This document shows, piece after piece, positions 41,941-52,363 of a stretch of 64,000 nucleotides of DNA. Numbering within the stretch: the stretch's first letter is position 1; each line of letters starts with the position of its first letter. The DNA comes from Istiophorus platypterus. Taxonomy: Eukaryota > Chordata > Actinopteri > Istiophoriformes > Istiophoridae. The notes beneath the pieces are model-generated. The model had not been told where the DNA came from and ran no database searches. It saw only the letters and a list, made by a program, of their open reading frames with translations. The DNA lies in the NCBI GenBank assembly GCA_016859345.1, contig CM029116.1:8901143-8965142 (forward strand), in the 5' to 3' direction. The position numbers and the translations under genes were made by a program.

Positions 41941-42193
41941 AAAGAAAAATTAAAAAAAAAAAAAAAAACAACATAGATATTTAAATCCAAGTGGCCAATC
42001 TCAAATTCTCCCCGTGATGCTACAGCACCGTTCAAATCGCATCATATTCGTTAAAATCTCTAATTAACATAAGTTATTTGGATTCGCATTCCGCCTCTGA
42101 TGTCGGATTATAAACGCAGACTCCTCAAATCCTCCTTAATAATGTAGACTTTGATGCCTTCGGTTTCCTTAAACGCCCCCTCCCTTTTTTCAA

Positions 42194-42217
42194 CTCTCTC
42201 TCTCTTTCTCTCTTTCC

Positions 42218-42274
<57 letters not shown>

Positions 42275-42283
42275 TATATATAA
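42194..42283. repeat. Compound (CT)n(TA)n microsatellite
   Basis: Imperfect CT tract to about 42241, then TA repeats with one aa interruption, inside the interval between rtn4rl1 and dph1. Confidence 0.95.
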
Positions 42284-42672
42284 TCTTTTTTTTTTACATT
42301 TCTGGGCTCTTGGCTGTGTAGATCTCTCTGCTTTCCACCTATGGATCACAGCTCGTTGACGCGCTCAAGGATGGAGAAAGTGTGTTGCACTGCCTCAGCC
42401 CCTCCGCCGGGCAGCATCCGGCTCCATCCCTCTCACTGCCTCTGCCCCTGTCTGCGCCAGGCTGAGACACGCTGCTCCCTCACACCAGGGGTCTTGATAA
42501 TAAACGGCACACGATGGGACGCAAGGGGACCAAACTCATAGGTGTCAACAATTTGCTAAATGTGTTAACGAGCACACAAAACATCACGGGGGATTTGTGA
42601 TGCGATCAAGCTGATCGAGAAATCTGCACCCGGATCAGTATCTTAATGGACTATTACATTAGACAAACTGAG

Positions 42673-42726
<54 letters not shown>

Positions 42727-42743
42727 TCACACACACACACACA
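42673..42743. repeat. Compound (CT)n(CA)n microsatellite
   Basis: About 24 bases of TC, then CA repeats with cactcactca interruption. It lies about 0.55 kb upstream of the dph1 start. Confidence 0.95.
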
Positions 42744-42986
42744 AGACTAGCAAATTAGACTCGTTAAACTATAACTCATTTTTAAAATTTCATATTTTAT
42801 CACTTTTAATTTTTTAAATATTCATCTTTCATTTTGTTTTGCTGTACCTTCACTTTTTTGTTTTTGTTTTGATTCGTTATACTTATTTCTATTTTTATAC
42901 ATATCCGTTTCATTTATATGATGTATATGATGTATAAAGCACCGTGAAACTGCATTAGTGTATAACCTCAATCGAGCAATACAGTA

Positions 42987-43079
42987 TTTTTATTTTATTT
43001 TATTTCATTTCATTTCATTTTATTTTATTTTATTTTATTTTATTTTATTTTATTCTATTTTATTTCCTTTCATTTCCAC
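42987..43079. repeat. (TTTTA)n pentanucleotide repeat with three TTTCA units
   Basis: TTTTA units flank a run of three TTTCA units at about 43003-43017; decayed ttcta/tttcc variants follow at the 3' side. It ends about 200 bases before the dph1 ATG. Confidence 0.95.
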
Positions 43080-43222
43080 TTCAGACACGGATGGACATTG
43101 GACTTTAGCCCACATAAATATACCGTAATGAATCGTTCCGCTCTGTCGATTTTGGTCCCTGTCCCGTTCGGTGACATCGATTACATCGGTGTTCGACTTC
43201 TCTTTACTGTCCTCTTCAATCG

Positions 43223-43227
43223 ATTGG
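43223..43227 (-). promoter_or_regulatory. Inverted CCAAT box upstream of dph1
   Basis: ATTGG within caatcgattggtt, 48 bases before the chosen dph1 start. Inverted CCAAT boxes are common in TATA-less housekeeping promoters. Its closeness to the start would need a short 5' UTR. Confidence 0.3.
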
Positions 43228-43274
43228 TTTTCCCATTTAGTTACTCACATGGTTCATGTTTGGGAGAAAAAAAA

Positions 43275-43326
43275 ATGGCAGCGCCTACGAGTGAAGTCCA
43301 GATTGTTCCTACCAAAAAGCCCATAG
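43275..43326 (+). CDS. dph1: dph1 coding exon 1 (diphthamide biosynthesis protein 1, N-terminus)
   Basis: First coding exon of the diphthamide synthase subunit Dph1. It holds 17 codons (start M-A-A-P-T-S-E-V) plus one base of codon 18, and ends at an AG|GTAAAT donor. The start at 43275 has A at -3 and G at +4, a good Kozak context. It gives a short basic N-terminus like other Dph1 proteins, which is why I chose it. The same frame stays open upstream to in-frame ATGs at 43098 and 43128, so a 59-codon extension cannot be excluded from sequence alone. An inverted CCAAT box (ATTGG) lies at 43223-43227. The exon itself is poorly conserved and is identified mainly because its phase joins exactly to exon 2: the last G plus TT gives the Val before R-G-P-R-R-V-A-N-Q. 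Confidence 0.82.
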
Positions 43327-45771
43327 GTAAATATAAAACGTGGAAAATGAAATGTTTAACACAGGAGACGGTGAAAAATAGCATATCTATTAGCACTTCA
43401 TGCAGTTACCTGACTTATATTACGTTGACAAGGCCTAGCAAACACGGACAGTATTATTTTGTTATCCTCAGCACAACAGCACAGCAGTTTGGCCATGATG
43501 CAAACATGAACCAAGTAACGGCGACTAGTCCACGTGTTTTTTTTTTTTTTACTGGCTATCCAGCAGTTTTCATTGTAATCAGATTACTTAACGAAACACG
43601 AGATTCTTCAGCTTCTTAGTTTGAATCTAGCAAATGTCGAGTGTTGTTCGATACGTCGCACCAGACTTCATGACATGGATTGGGAGTGTGTGTGGAACAG
43701 GCCGTTATAGCAGTTGTGTGTTTGAGGGTTTATGAAAGATGGTATTTTTCATTGTTACCACTGCACCACGCACTCACTCGCTCATTGTGACTTTTCATTT
43801 ATTACAACAGGAGATCAATATCTTCTTATTGAATCCATACAAATTATATATTAGTAACTATGTTTTAATTAAATTAAATTGTTGTTGTTTCTTCTGCTAT
43901 ATTAGATTTATGTTGTTATGATGTTGTATTCAAACACTGTGGATAATTTGAACGTTTTGCTGCTGAGGAAGAAAAAGGCAGCTGCGTGCATTGTTGAGAA
44001 AGCACCTGAGAGACCAGAGAGAAAGTTCTTACAGTATATGGGAGAGTCAGATGTAGCTACTGTCAATGCTAATGGTGTTTATTAGAAAAAAAAATGCAAG
44101 TTACATTATTTTTCCTGGGAACTATGCCCTGTTTTCAAGAGCATGGCACTGTGTATGAAAGCTAACTTTGATAAGGACAGGCATTTTTTTTGGCTTGATT
44201 TAACACAGTCCCACCTTATGCAATTTAGTCTTCCACTTTAGACTTTTGAAAGGGAGGCTATGATGAAAATAAAAAGAAATTGTTCAATGGGTGATGCCAT
44301 ATCCCTGTATTCTGGGTATGGGGCAGTGCTGATACAGTCCTACTATAACATGAGCTCTATGCAGACACTACAGTTCTAAGCTGAGTCCTGTTTTCAAAAT
44401 GTAAATAAGGTTGAAACATGAGGGGACCAAAATAGGTTGAGCTGCCAAGAAGTTTTACAAACTGCAAGTCATTTCTATATCAAGTGAGATGATGCAGGGC
44501 TTATGAGAGAGAGGTGAGAGGCGATGATAGTCTGTGTCGCCCAGATCTAGGAGGGACCTGCTAAAATTTAGTATGAAAGGCCCTGAAAGGCTGTTTCTCT
44601 ATTCAAGTTTATTCAAAATAAGACCACACTTGGCTAGAGTTGGTCTTTGAAATTTTGTTGAGCAATTTGTAGAATATAAACAGGCAGTGCAAAAGCAGCA
44701 ATTTCAAGTGACTGCAGTTTTTTCCTATTTCTCATTTCAGTTAGGATTCAAATATTTTACCCATGTTTTTTTAAATGTATGATTCAAATATGTAATTTAA
44801 TTGGACTGTGCTGTGAAAGTAACTCAAGCAAATCAAGCTTTTTCTTAATTACACATCCGTCACAGAGGAAAAGCAAAACAGTGCCATCTGTATCTGGTGG
44901 CAAAGATTTATATTGAAAGTTTTCAATTTTTCATGTGAATTATGACAACTGCAGTTTGTGAGTGTTTAATGAGTTTTACATTTACATTTTGAAGAAAAAG
45001 TAATCCTACAAATGAAACACAATGTAATTTTGAATGTCTGAGGTGTTGATTGAAGTCAACAACAGAACCAGTCATGTCAGGGAAATGGTGCAGTGTAAAG
45101 TACTGCAGTCAACTGTGGAAATGTAAGCCCATCAAAAAAGCACTAACGAAGATAGCAGACAGTTTTGTCCCCCCAGATACAAATATTTGATTAGTTTCAG
45201 AAAGCAGCAGGATAAAAGGAAAGAAATTTGCTGGTGCTGGTACAGTCCCAGTTTGAGAGTTTACATCAAGCTTGTCATTTAAACCCTGTCTTTACCTGAG
45301 AACAAGTGTGGCTGTGTTGAGCTTAAACTCTGCCAGTAAAATGAGAGCAAGATCTCTGTCAGTGTCTCTCATTTCAGCTGACATTTCAAGCTACCCAACA
45401 GCCTGTAGAAAATTAATTTTAGAGGATGCTACAAGGACAAATTTGTCCAATTCCCCATCTCTCCTACCTCATTTCATGTGGCCTATCGATACAGATGTGA
45501 GGGATGCATTTGTAGAATTTCTAACTTTCCTGAATTGTATTTTAACCTCCTCCCTGCTAGACCTTGTCTGAACTTTAGAATATGTCTCAAGCTTCTTTTA
45601 AAGCATGAGTCCATAGCTTCATTTGGTGGCATATTGACGTGTACAGGCCAGTTCTGATGAACTTCACAGATAACTTGTACATTTGTCTGTAGAATTTGAG
45701 CAGAGTTATATGTGGCTTTAACTCATGCTCACTGGATTTCTAAAAGTTTGATTACTTAACCTTCTCCTCAG
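43327..45771 (+). other. dph1: dph1 intron 1
   Basis: The 2445-bp intron between the GTAAAT donor and the CTCCTCAG acceptor. It is AT-rich, with a T-run near 43539. I see no gene or clear transposon. The open frame 45272-45571 has no recognisable domain. Confidence 0.85.
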
Positions 45772-45921
45772 TTCGAGGACCACGGCGGGTAGCCAATCAA
45801 ATTCCGGATGAAATCCTGCAAGACCCAGAATTGCAGGAGGCGATCAAAGCACTGCCTGCAAATTACAACTTTGAGATCCACAAGACAGTTTGGCGAGTGA
45901 GACAAGTCAAAGCTAAGAGAG
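45772..45921 (+). CDS. dph1: dph1 coding exon 2
   Basis: A 150-bp exon bounded by a pyrimidine-rich TTCTCCTCAG acceptor and a G|GTGAGC donor, phase 1 at both ends, with no stop codon. It encodes residues about 18-67. The segments R-V-A-N-Q-I-P-D-E-I-L, A-L-P-A-N-Y-N-F-E-I-H-K-T and V-W-R-V-R-Q align directly with my recollection of human DPH1 (RVANQIPPEIL, LPSNYNFEIPKT, IWRIQQ), which makes the identification firm. Dph1 pairs with Dph2 in the cytosol. Together they use a [4Fe-4S] cluster and S-adenosylmethionine to transfer a 3-amino-3-carboxypropyl group to a histidine of translation factor eEF2, the first step of diphthamide synthesis. This exon covers the region before the catalytic fold. 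Intron 1 before it is 2445 bp and intron 2 after it is 8315 bp. Confidence 0.97.
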
Positions 45922-46472
45922 GTGAGCTCTGTTCTTTCTTAATATATACACCTGATTCATTTTGAACATGATTAGGAATCTATTACTCTTAACAGGGACA
46001 GACACTGTAGTTTCCATTGGGGGAAAGGTTTCAGATTTTAAATGACAGAAGAGCAGTAGAATAAGCTTTACTGGAAAAATAAAATGGGGTCTGAATGGTG
46101 CTCACTTAAGAAAATTGGAGATTTAACATGATGATACTCCACAATTGCTCACAAGTACAGTTAAAATATGGCTAAGTGCACAGACTGATGCATAGAAATC
46201 TAACGTGCTTGCGCTAGAGGCTTTTAAATTGCACAACTGATCTCTGAATTAAGCTACATAAGCTTAACTGGAGCAGAAGCTGGATGAAGTTACTTGCAAT
46301 TAAAGGATCTCTAATAAATGATTTTACACATCATCTATTTACAGGGGAATAATTCCAATTTATTATCATATTAACTGGCAGAGATGGAGCAGAAATTACA
46401 CTTTTTGTTAAAAGTAAAAAAAAAAAACAACAAAAAACAAAACTGACCATTAACCGTTTACACAACCATATA

Positions 46473-46499
46473 TATTATGTCCATGTAAAGGACATAATA
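46473..46499. repeat. 10-bp perfect inverted repeat
   Basis: Arms tattatgtcc and ggacataata with the 7-base loop atgtaaa, in dph1 intron 2. Short and AT-rich; it may be chance. Confidence 0.7.
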
Positions 46500-49400
46500 C
46501 AAGATACTACTGATATTAGCAGAAGGTTTATAACACAGCTCAGCTCTGAACCACTTTCCTATGTATTGTTTCTCAAACCTCATTAACAACTGCATTGCAA
46601 GTTTATAGAACATTAGCATTATAAAGTGGATGTCTGAACACATAGGATACAGAGCATCAATAGTCTTACACCTAAAGACAGATTGTGAAGGCATTAATAC
46701 AGAATGCCATCATGGATCACACTTTCACATATATTTGTCATTAGCAAAAACTGTGAAAAAGAAAAAAAATCAATATGTCAAAGATGTTATGTATTTGTGG
46801 CTCCATCGTGATGCCTTTTTCCTTGTGGCATACTCACTCTTATTGGTCAGCATCGACCTCAAAGTGAAGCAGGATGCTTTTCACAAGCACCCCACGTCCA
46901 AGTGTGTTTTTGCAGTCACTTAACACTGAATTTCTGAGGGAGATCTGTAAGCTGTCTTTGACCTCCCAAGGGGAAAGTTCCCCTGGGAGTTGTGCTTATG
47001 TGTCATTGAAAGAGTTGAGAGGCTACATTCACACCGCAACCGACAGTGCTCACACTCAAGATGTCATTGCAAGAAATCATTTCTCTTCTTTTCTTTCTCG
47101 ACCATTAATGAAAGCAGAAATCAACCTCATAAATAACAAATGTTTCAAACCTCGTCTCAAAGCAAAAGGAGAAAAAGTAATCCGTGTTAATTACAATGCT
47201 GGGAAACAATTTCCGTTGTGTCTCTGAAAGACTGTCTAGCCATTAGATCTTTTTATTAATAGCTGTTGTTCATTGGTATTTTTTTGTGGATGGAGGTCAT
47301 TTAAACAGATGCAGGATAAAGGACAGAGGTTATTTAAAAAAATAGAATAGACAAACAGGATAATCATTTCTGAGCAAAAATTCAGTGTTGAGTAGCAAGA
47401 CTTTCAGTGGGGTTGTGGTGTCATGATTGACAGACCATGGACACAGTGGGAGACCTCACTGACACCAATGCTGTGGTGTGTGGCAACTAAACACACTTTT
47501 GGTTTAAGGAATGGTTTAAGATAGATTTGAAAAAATGTCAACCTGTCTTTTAATACCATGCCCACTTGAGTTTCTGCTCTAATGCGTTGTTGCATGTATC
47601 TTTTGACTTTTCCTCATTTTTGGTGTTCGTTGTGATACGGGTCACGGGGTAGCTCTACAGTCCTGGCCTTCAGAAAAATGTCCTTCACCGATATAAATGT
47701 CAAATTGTGTAGTCTCCCAGTCGCTCCTGCCTTGGGTGGAAATATGCAGATGGAATGCCAAGAGGATTGAATCATTTTTTTTTAGATGTCCCTGTGGGGA
47801 GTGAGTGGTTTGCCGCTGCCTGCTGGCTTCGCTTTTTTGTTGTTTGACGTGTTTTGTTTTTTTTTTTTATCTGAGCTCATCCTCTCTCTATGAACTCAGA
47901 GAGCATAACACACCTTATCACCCCTCACTCTCCCTCTCTCTGTTCCTCTTTGTGTCCATCTGTTTCTTTGTCAGCCTTTGAACTCCTATTGAGTCTCATA
48001 GACTGTGCTTTTGAAATTGAGGACTAAGGATACACACAGTATAATTTTTATTTTAGCTGCCCTTTTGCTGACTTTCTAAATAGTAAAAAGCTGTCTGTTG
48101 TTTTGCCTGATTTTCCTACTTGAATATAATTGTGTTGTGTTGATTTTATCTGTTGTGCATCTCAGCTCTTTACAAGAGTAGTTTAGTTCTCCTGACTTTC
48201 TAAGTGTTATTGGCAGTTGGCTGTCTTGATTACCATCACACATTCAGTTAAGATAAAGACAAGTGAACAAAAATTTAATTATGAACTACCTACCTAGAGT
48301 CTAGTGTTTGTTTTTTTTTTTTTTTTTAGAGAAGTAATTGCAGTGAGTGACGTGACTGGGATAGTGATTCAGACCTTCAAAAGGGCCCGACAGCAGTCCT
48401 TCTGCCCAGCCATTCACAAAAAGGAGGAAGCAACTTATTTTGTTTAGCCTATTCCAGCCCTGGTTCATTTCATTGAAACTACTCTGTGTCTTCACGTAAT
48501 GAAACATTCTCTTGATAGGGGTATGTTCCCTTTTCTAGCTCTGGTTAACTAATTCTTATCTGAAACTATAGCCACACCAATCCAATATAACATCGATATC
48601 AATATTTGAGAGGTGGCTTATCTCGGTTAACATTCATTCATACCATTTTATTATAGCCTACAGTATGTTACACAGCAGTTTTTCAGCCTTGAAACTACTG
48701 AATCACACTTGGAATAACAGTACAATTAGACAAGACATTGAGATAAAGCCAAAAGAGCAAAAAAGCAGTAAGGCCTTGGGTGTCTTGTGGGACCTTGAAT
48801 CCATGAATCCATAATTCCCTTTGGGGAATGTGAAATGCCCGGAGAGTTGTTCTGTTTCCCAAGGTCTTCTCACCACTCAAGTAGAGACAATCAAAAGCTT
48901 AGCACAGTTGACAGATTCCTTGTAGCTGTTTCCTTGAGCTTCAATAAGCAACATGTGGAGCATCGTATTCCTCCCTCTAGTTTCTTCAGTTTCCCATGGT
49001 GCAGTTACTTTTATGAGAGTACTGGCTGTGGGAAAATAAGAGAAAAGTTGGAATGACAATTCAATGTTTTTATCCCAAAATCTTAGAGAGTGAACTTTGA
49101 ATTAAGTATTGCTCAGTGCTGATGTTAACTAAACATTAAATTCAGTCACAGATGGTCCACCACACTTGACAGAGTGCTTAACAAGTCCAGACTGACAAAA
49201 CATTCAAGGCTGGGGAATTGTTTTATTCTCTAAATAATTAATGGTCCTTTTCCAAATAGTCTTTTTGTGCCACTCCAAATAACAGAGCTGCTGTTTTCTT
49301 TCATCCCCAAATACGAAATGACTCCCCAGTTAGGAGTCCAAGATGGCCTTTTCTCCTCTGTCTGAGCAGTGCGTTCCTTTCCAGAGAACATGACAGTAGT

Positions 49401-50215
49401 GAGAGTGCTGGCTGCCAGTGTAAAGTTCAAGCAGATCAGAGTCTGGTATCTACAGACTGGGCACGCACATGTGGATGTATGTGTTTGCTGAACAGAGCTT
49501 TATTAATGGTAAATACGAATACTTGTAAAACCATAAGATGCTTTATTAAAATTTGGTGAGTGTGTCCAAATTGTCTATTTTTACAATTTTTATTCATTCC
49601 TAATTCACACATGCAAATTCAGGCTTATGTACTGTATATAAGAAAATACTGTAGAGACTGGCCAAATGTTGACAACTCAGATATGATAAAAAAATTAAAT
49701 AATGAATGTAGCTTTTCAAACTTATTGAATTATAATAATGAATGTAGCTATTTCAGAATTTATTGGTTAGTTTTGGCTTTTTCTTGTATCGTATATATCG
49801 TACAGTATGTAAACATGGAGGACAGAAATTAATTAAGATGTGCATACTGCGTCTGCTTCAGTTGTTCCTATTGCAGGTTGATTGACATTTGGCTGTACAT
49901 CACATCTAATCCTAGATGCATTCACACACCCAAAATTTTAATCCACTACAAGATAAACCCTATCTATAGCCTTAATCTTGTTTTCCGAGCCATAACCTCC
50001 CTTTTGAAAATCCGGAGTAATCCCTTGGCTTTTTCTGGTCAGTCCGCCATAAATTAGTCTTCCCAGCAATTTCATAGTTTACCTCCTGTCTTTGATTGTC
50101 AACATAATCCACCATGTAGCTGTCTTGTTACCTGTACTGGCTATTAGCGTTACAAGAATAGGTATGTCATAGGACAGCATCATCATTAGATGATTGTTGA
50201 TTGACACTTCATGTG

Positions 50216-50881
50216 CAGTGCATCCGGAAAGTATTCAGACCCTTTCACTTTTTTTCACATGTTGTTATGTTGCAGCCTTGTGCTCAGTCGATAATCAGAT
50301 ACTTTAGGAATAATTGAAATTTCATATTGCATTGACATAAGTATTCAGACCTTTTGCTATGACACTTGAGATTTAGATCAGATGCCTCTCATTTCTCTTA
50401 ATCATCTTTAAGATGTTTCTACACCTTGACCGAGGCCACCTATGGTAGATTCAGTTGATTGTACGTGATTTGGAAAGGCACACACCTGTCTATATAAGGT
50501 GTCACAGTTGCAAAGCATCAGGTTCTGAGTCACCTCTGTAACCAAGGGTCCTCTCCCCCTATTGCTCAGTTTGGCTTGACAGCCAGCTTTAAGAAGAGTC
50601 CTGGTTGTTCATCTTCATCCTGTGAAGAATTACGGAGGACACTGTCTTTCTCTAGCCTTTCCCAGGTCTGTGCTTTGACAACCTGCCTCTGAGCTCTGCG
50701 GGCAGTGATTTCGACCTCTTGTCTGGATTTTTTTTTTTTTTTTGCTCTGAGATGCATTGCCAGCTGTGAGTTATGTCCAGTCAATTGAATTTACCACAGG
50801 TGGCGTCCAGACAGGGTATAGAAACATCTCAAAGATAATCAAGAGAATTGGGAGGGGTCTGAATACTATCTAAACACACTG
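50216..50881. mobile_element. Tc1-like transposon, internally deleted derivative
   Basis: It begins cagtgcatccggaaagtat, followed by tcagaccc, and ends gggtctgaatactatc...acactg. The reverse complement of the end shares cagtg and agtattcagaccc with the start, so these are terminal inverted repeats. A second copy of agtattcagacc lies at about 50341, as in the inner direct repeats of fish Tc1 elements. Full-length relatives are about 1.6 kb; this copy is 666 bp. The centre is a degenerate remnant of the transposase region, and only unrelated short frames remain. TA follows the right end. It sits in dph1 intron 2. Confidence 0.85.
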
Positions 50882-52325
50882 TATAAGCCAAAAATGAACT
50901 TTCTATGACTGAAAATTGAAAAAGCTGCATGTATGCAACTCGTACCCCATTAAGTGATAAGTCTGCAAGAATAACATCTGAAGGTGTTAAAATGATTATC
51001 TCTTTAAGTTTGCGTGAATGAGGTGCCCTGTTCTTTTTTTATATACTTCCAAAGTTAAGAGAAGCTTATTATGTGTGCAAACTCAAACATGGATTCATAC
51101 AGCCAGTACCACCTCTAGCATATGACTCACCTTTTGCCAGGGGCAGCAGATGGAGAAAGCTCTTTGCTTCTGTCAGCTGTGGCAGAAGTGTGCTCTGAAA
51201 CCTTTCTCTGTTAATAAACTTGCCCTTTTCTAGGTAATGACCTATCTCTCACTGTCTGCATGAGTGCTTGGTGATCCCTTAACCTTTCATCAGTGAGTAG
51301 AGCTCTCGCTCCGCCTCTTCCTACCGTCCATCTATCACTCCATTTCACTACTATCCCCCCTCAACCTTCTCGGCCTATCGTCTGTCCCAGATTTTATTGT
51401 ATTAATGCTGTCCGGTACTGGAGTCTTGAAATTGTTCCTGGCCTCGTGTTGCGAAAGAGTTTGTATGTCAAATTGATTGTTTTTGAATTGTCACAGTGTC
51501 CACTGAGACACTGACGGATTTATTGAAGTAACGTGTGACAGAGTTTGACTGGGGGAAAATGTAATGCTTGATTGAAACAAAGCCTTTGTCTGTAGGTCCT
51601 TGCTCCACGTGTCTGACCTGGTGACAAGAAATTCATACTGAAATTGTGAACACCATATGAATGTGGGTGTTTAAATGAAAATGAAAGACCTGTTGACAGG
51701 GGCCTTGCTGACCCACAAAGACAACATCTGAATTTCACATATTTATAAACAGACAAAAACACTCTCACACAGCTAAAAAATCAGCTAAAATACTTTCTAG
51801 TTTATGACATAATCCCAAAACTTCTGGCTACTGTCAATCTACCTTAATTTTGAGTTGTGTATTTAAAACAAAGCTAATTTTATCAAAAAAAAATCAAGTT
51901 TTATTCATCTAATTTGATAATGGGTTTATTTCCATCTAGAAGAAGGGATTCCTTTCACATCTTTTTTTTCTCTCGGGGAAAAAAAAAATTTGTTCACTGA
52001 AATTTTTGCTGAAATGGTCACTTAACAGATGGAATGGATTGTCAGTATTTTGATAATTGATTAAATGTTTCTCATTTATTTAGCAAAATTACCAAACATT
52101 TTCTGGTTTGTACTTTGGACTGTTGGTCATATGAAACAAGAAATTGAAACGTCACATGGACTCTGCTAATTTGTGATAACCCCCCTTTTTTTTACCATTA
52201 TCTGAAATCGCATAACCCATATACATAATCAGTTGATTGGAAAAACAGTTTCATTGATAATGAAATAATCTTTAGTTCCTGCATGAATTGGTATAAACTT
52301 TAAAAACTGTATTTTTTTTAAATTG

Positions 52326-52363
52326 TAGTTTCCCTAGTTCATATTTGTGAACTAGGGAAACTA
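52326..52363. repeat. Perfect 16-bp inverted repeat (hairpin) with 6-base loop
   Basis: Left arm tagtttccctagttca (52326-52341), loop tatttg, right arm tgaactagggaaacta (52348-52363). The arms are exactly complementary. It lies in dph1 intron 2, about 1.9 kb before exon 3, in AT-rich DNA, with no poly-T terminator or other context that assigns a function. Confidence 0.9.

Larger units (their letters stand above)
41474..43274. promoter_or_regulatory. Interval between the rtn4rl1 and dph1 start codons (divergent promoter region, both 5' UTRs)
   Basis: The 1.8 kb between the two divergent start codons must hold both 5' UTRs and core promoters unless further non-coding first exons exist. About 41560-41940 is clearly GC- and CpG-rich against an AT-rich background and would be rtn4rl1 5' UTR or promoter on the - strand. 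A GC-box-like CGCCCCCTCCC lies near 42174. Near dph1 an inverted CCAAT box lies at 43223-43227. The middle is taken up by CT/TA, CT/CA and TTTTA repeats, listed separately. Transcription start sites cannot be placed from sequence alone. Confidence 0.55.

Noticed and set aside
50566..50784. 72-codon - strand frame
   Set aside because: It lies wholly inside the deleted Tc1-like element and includes a poly-T stretch read as poly-Lys.
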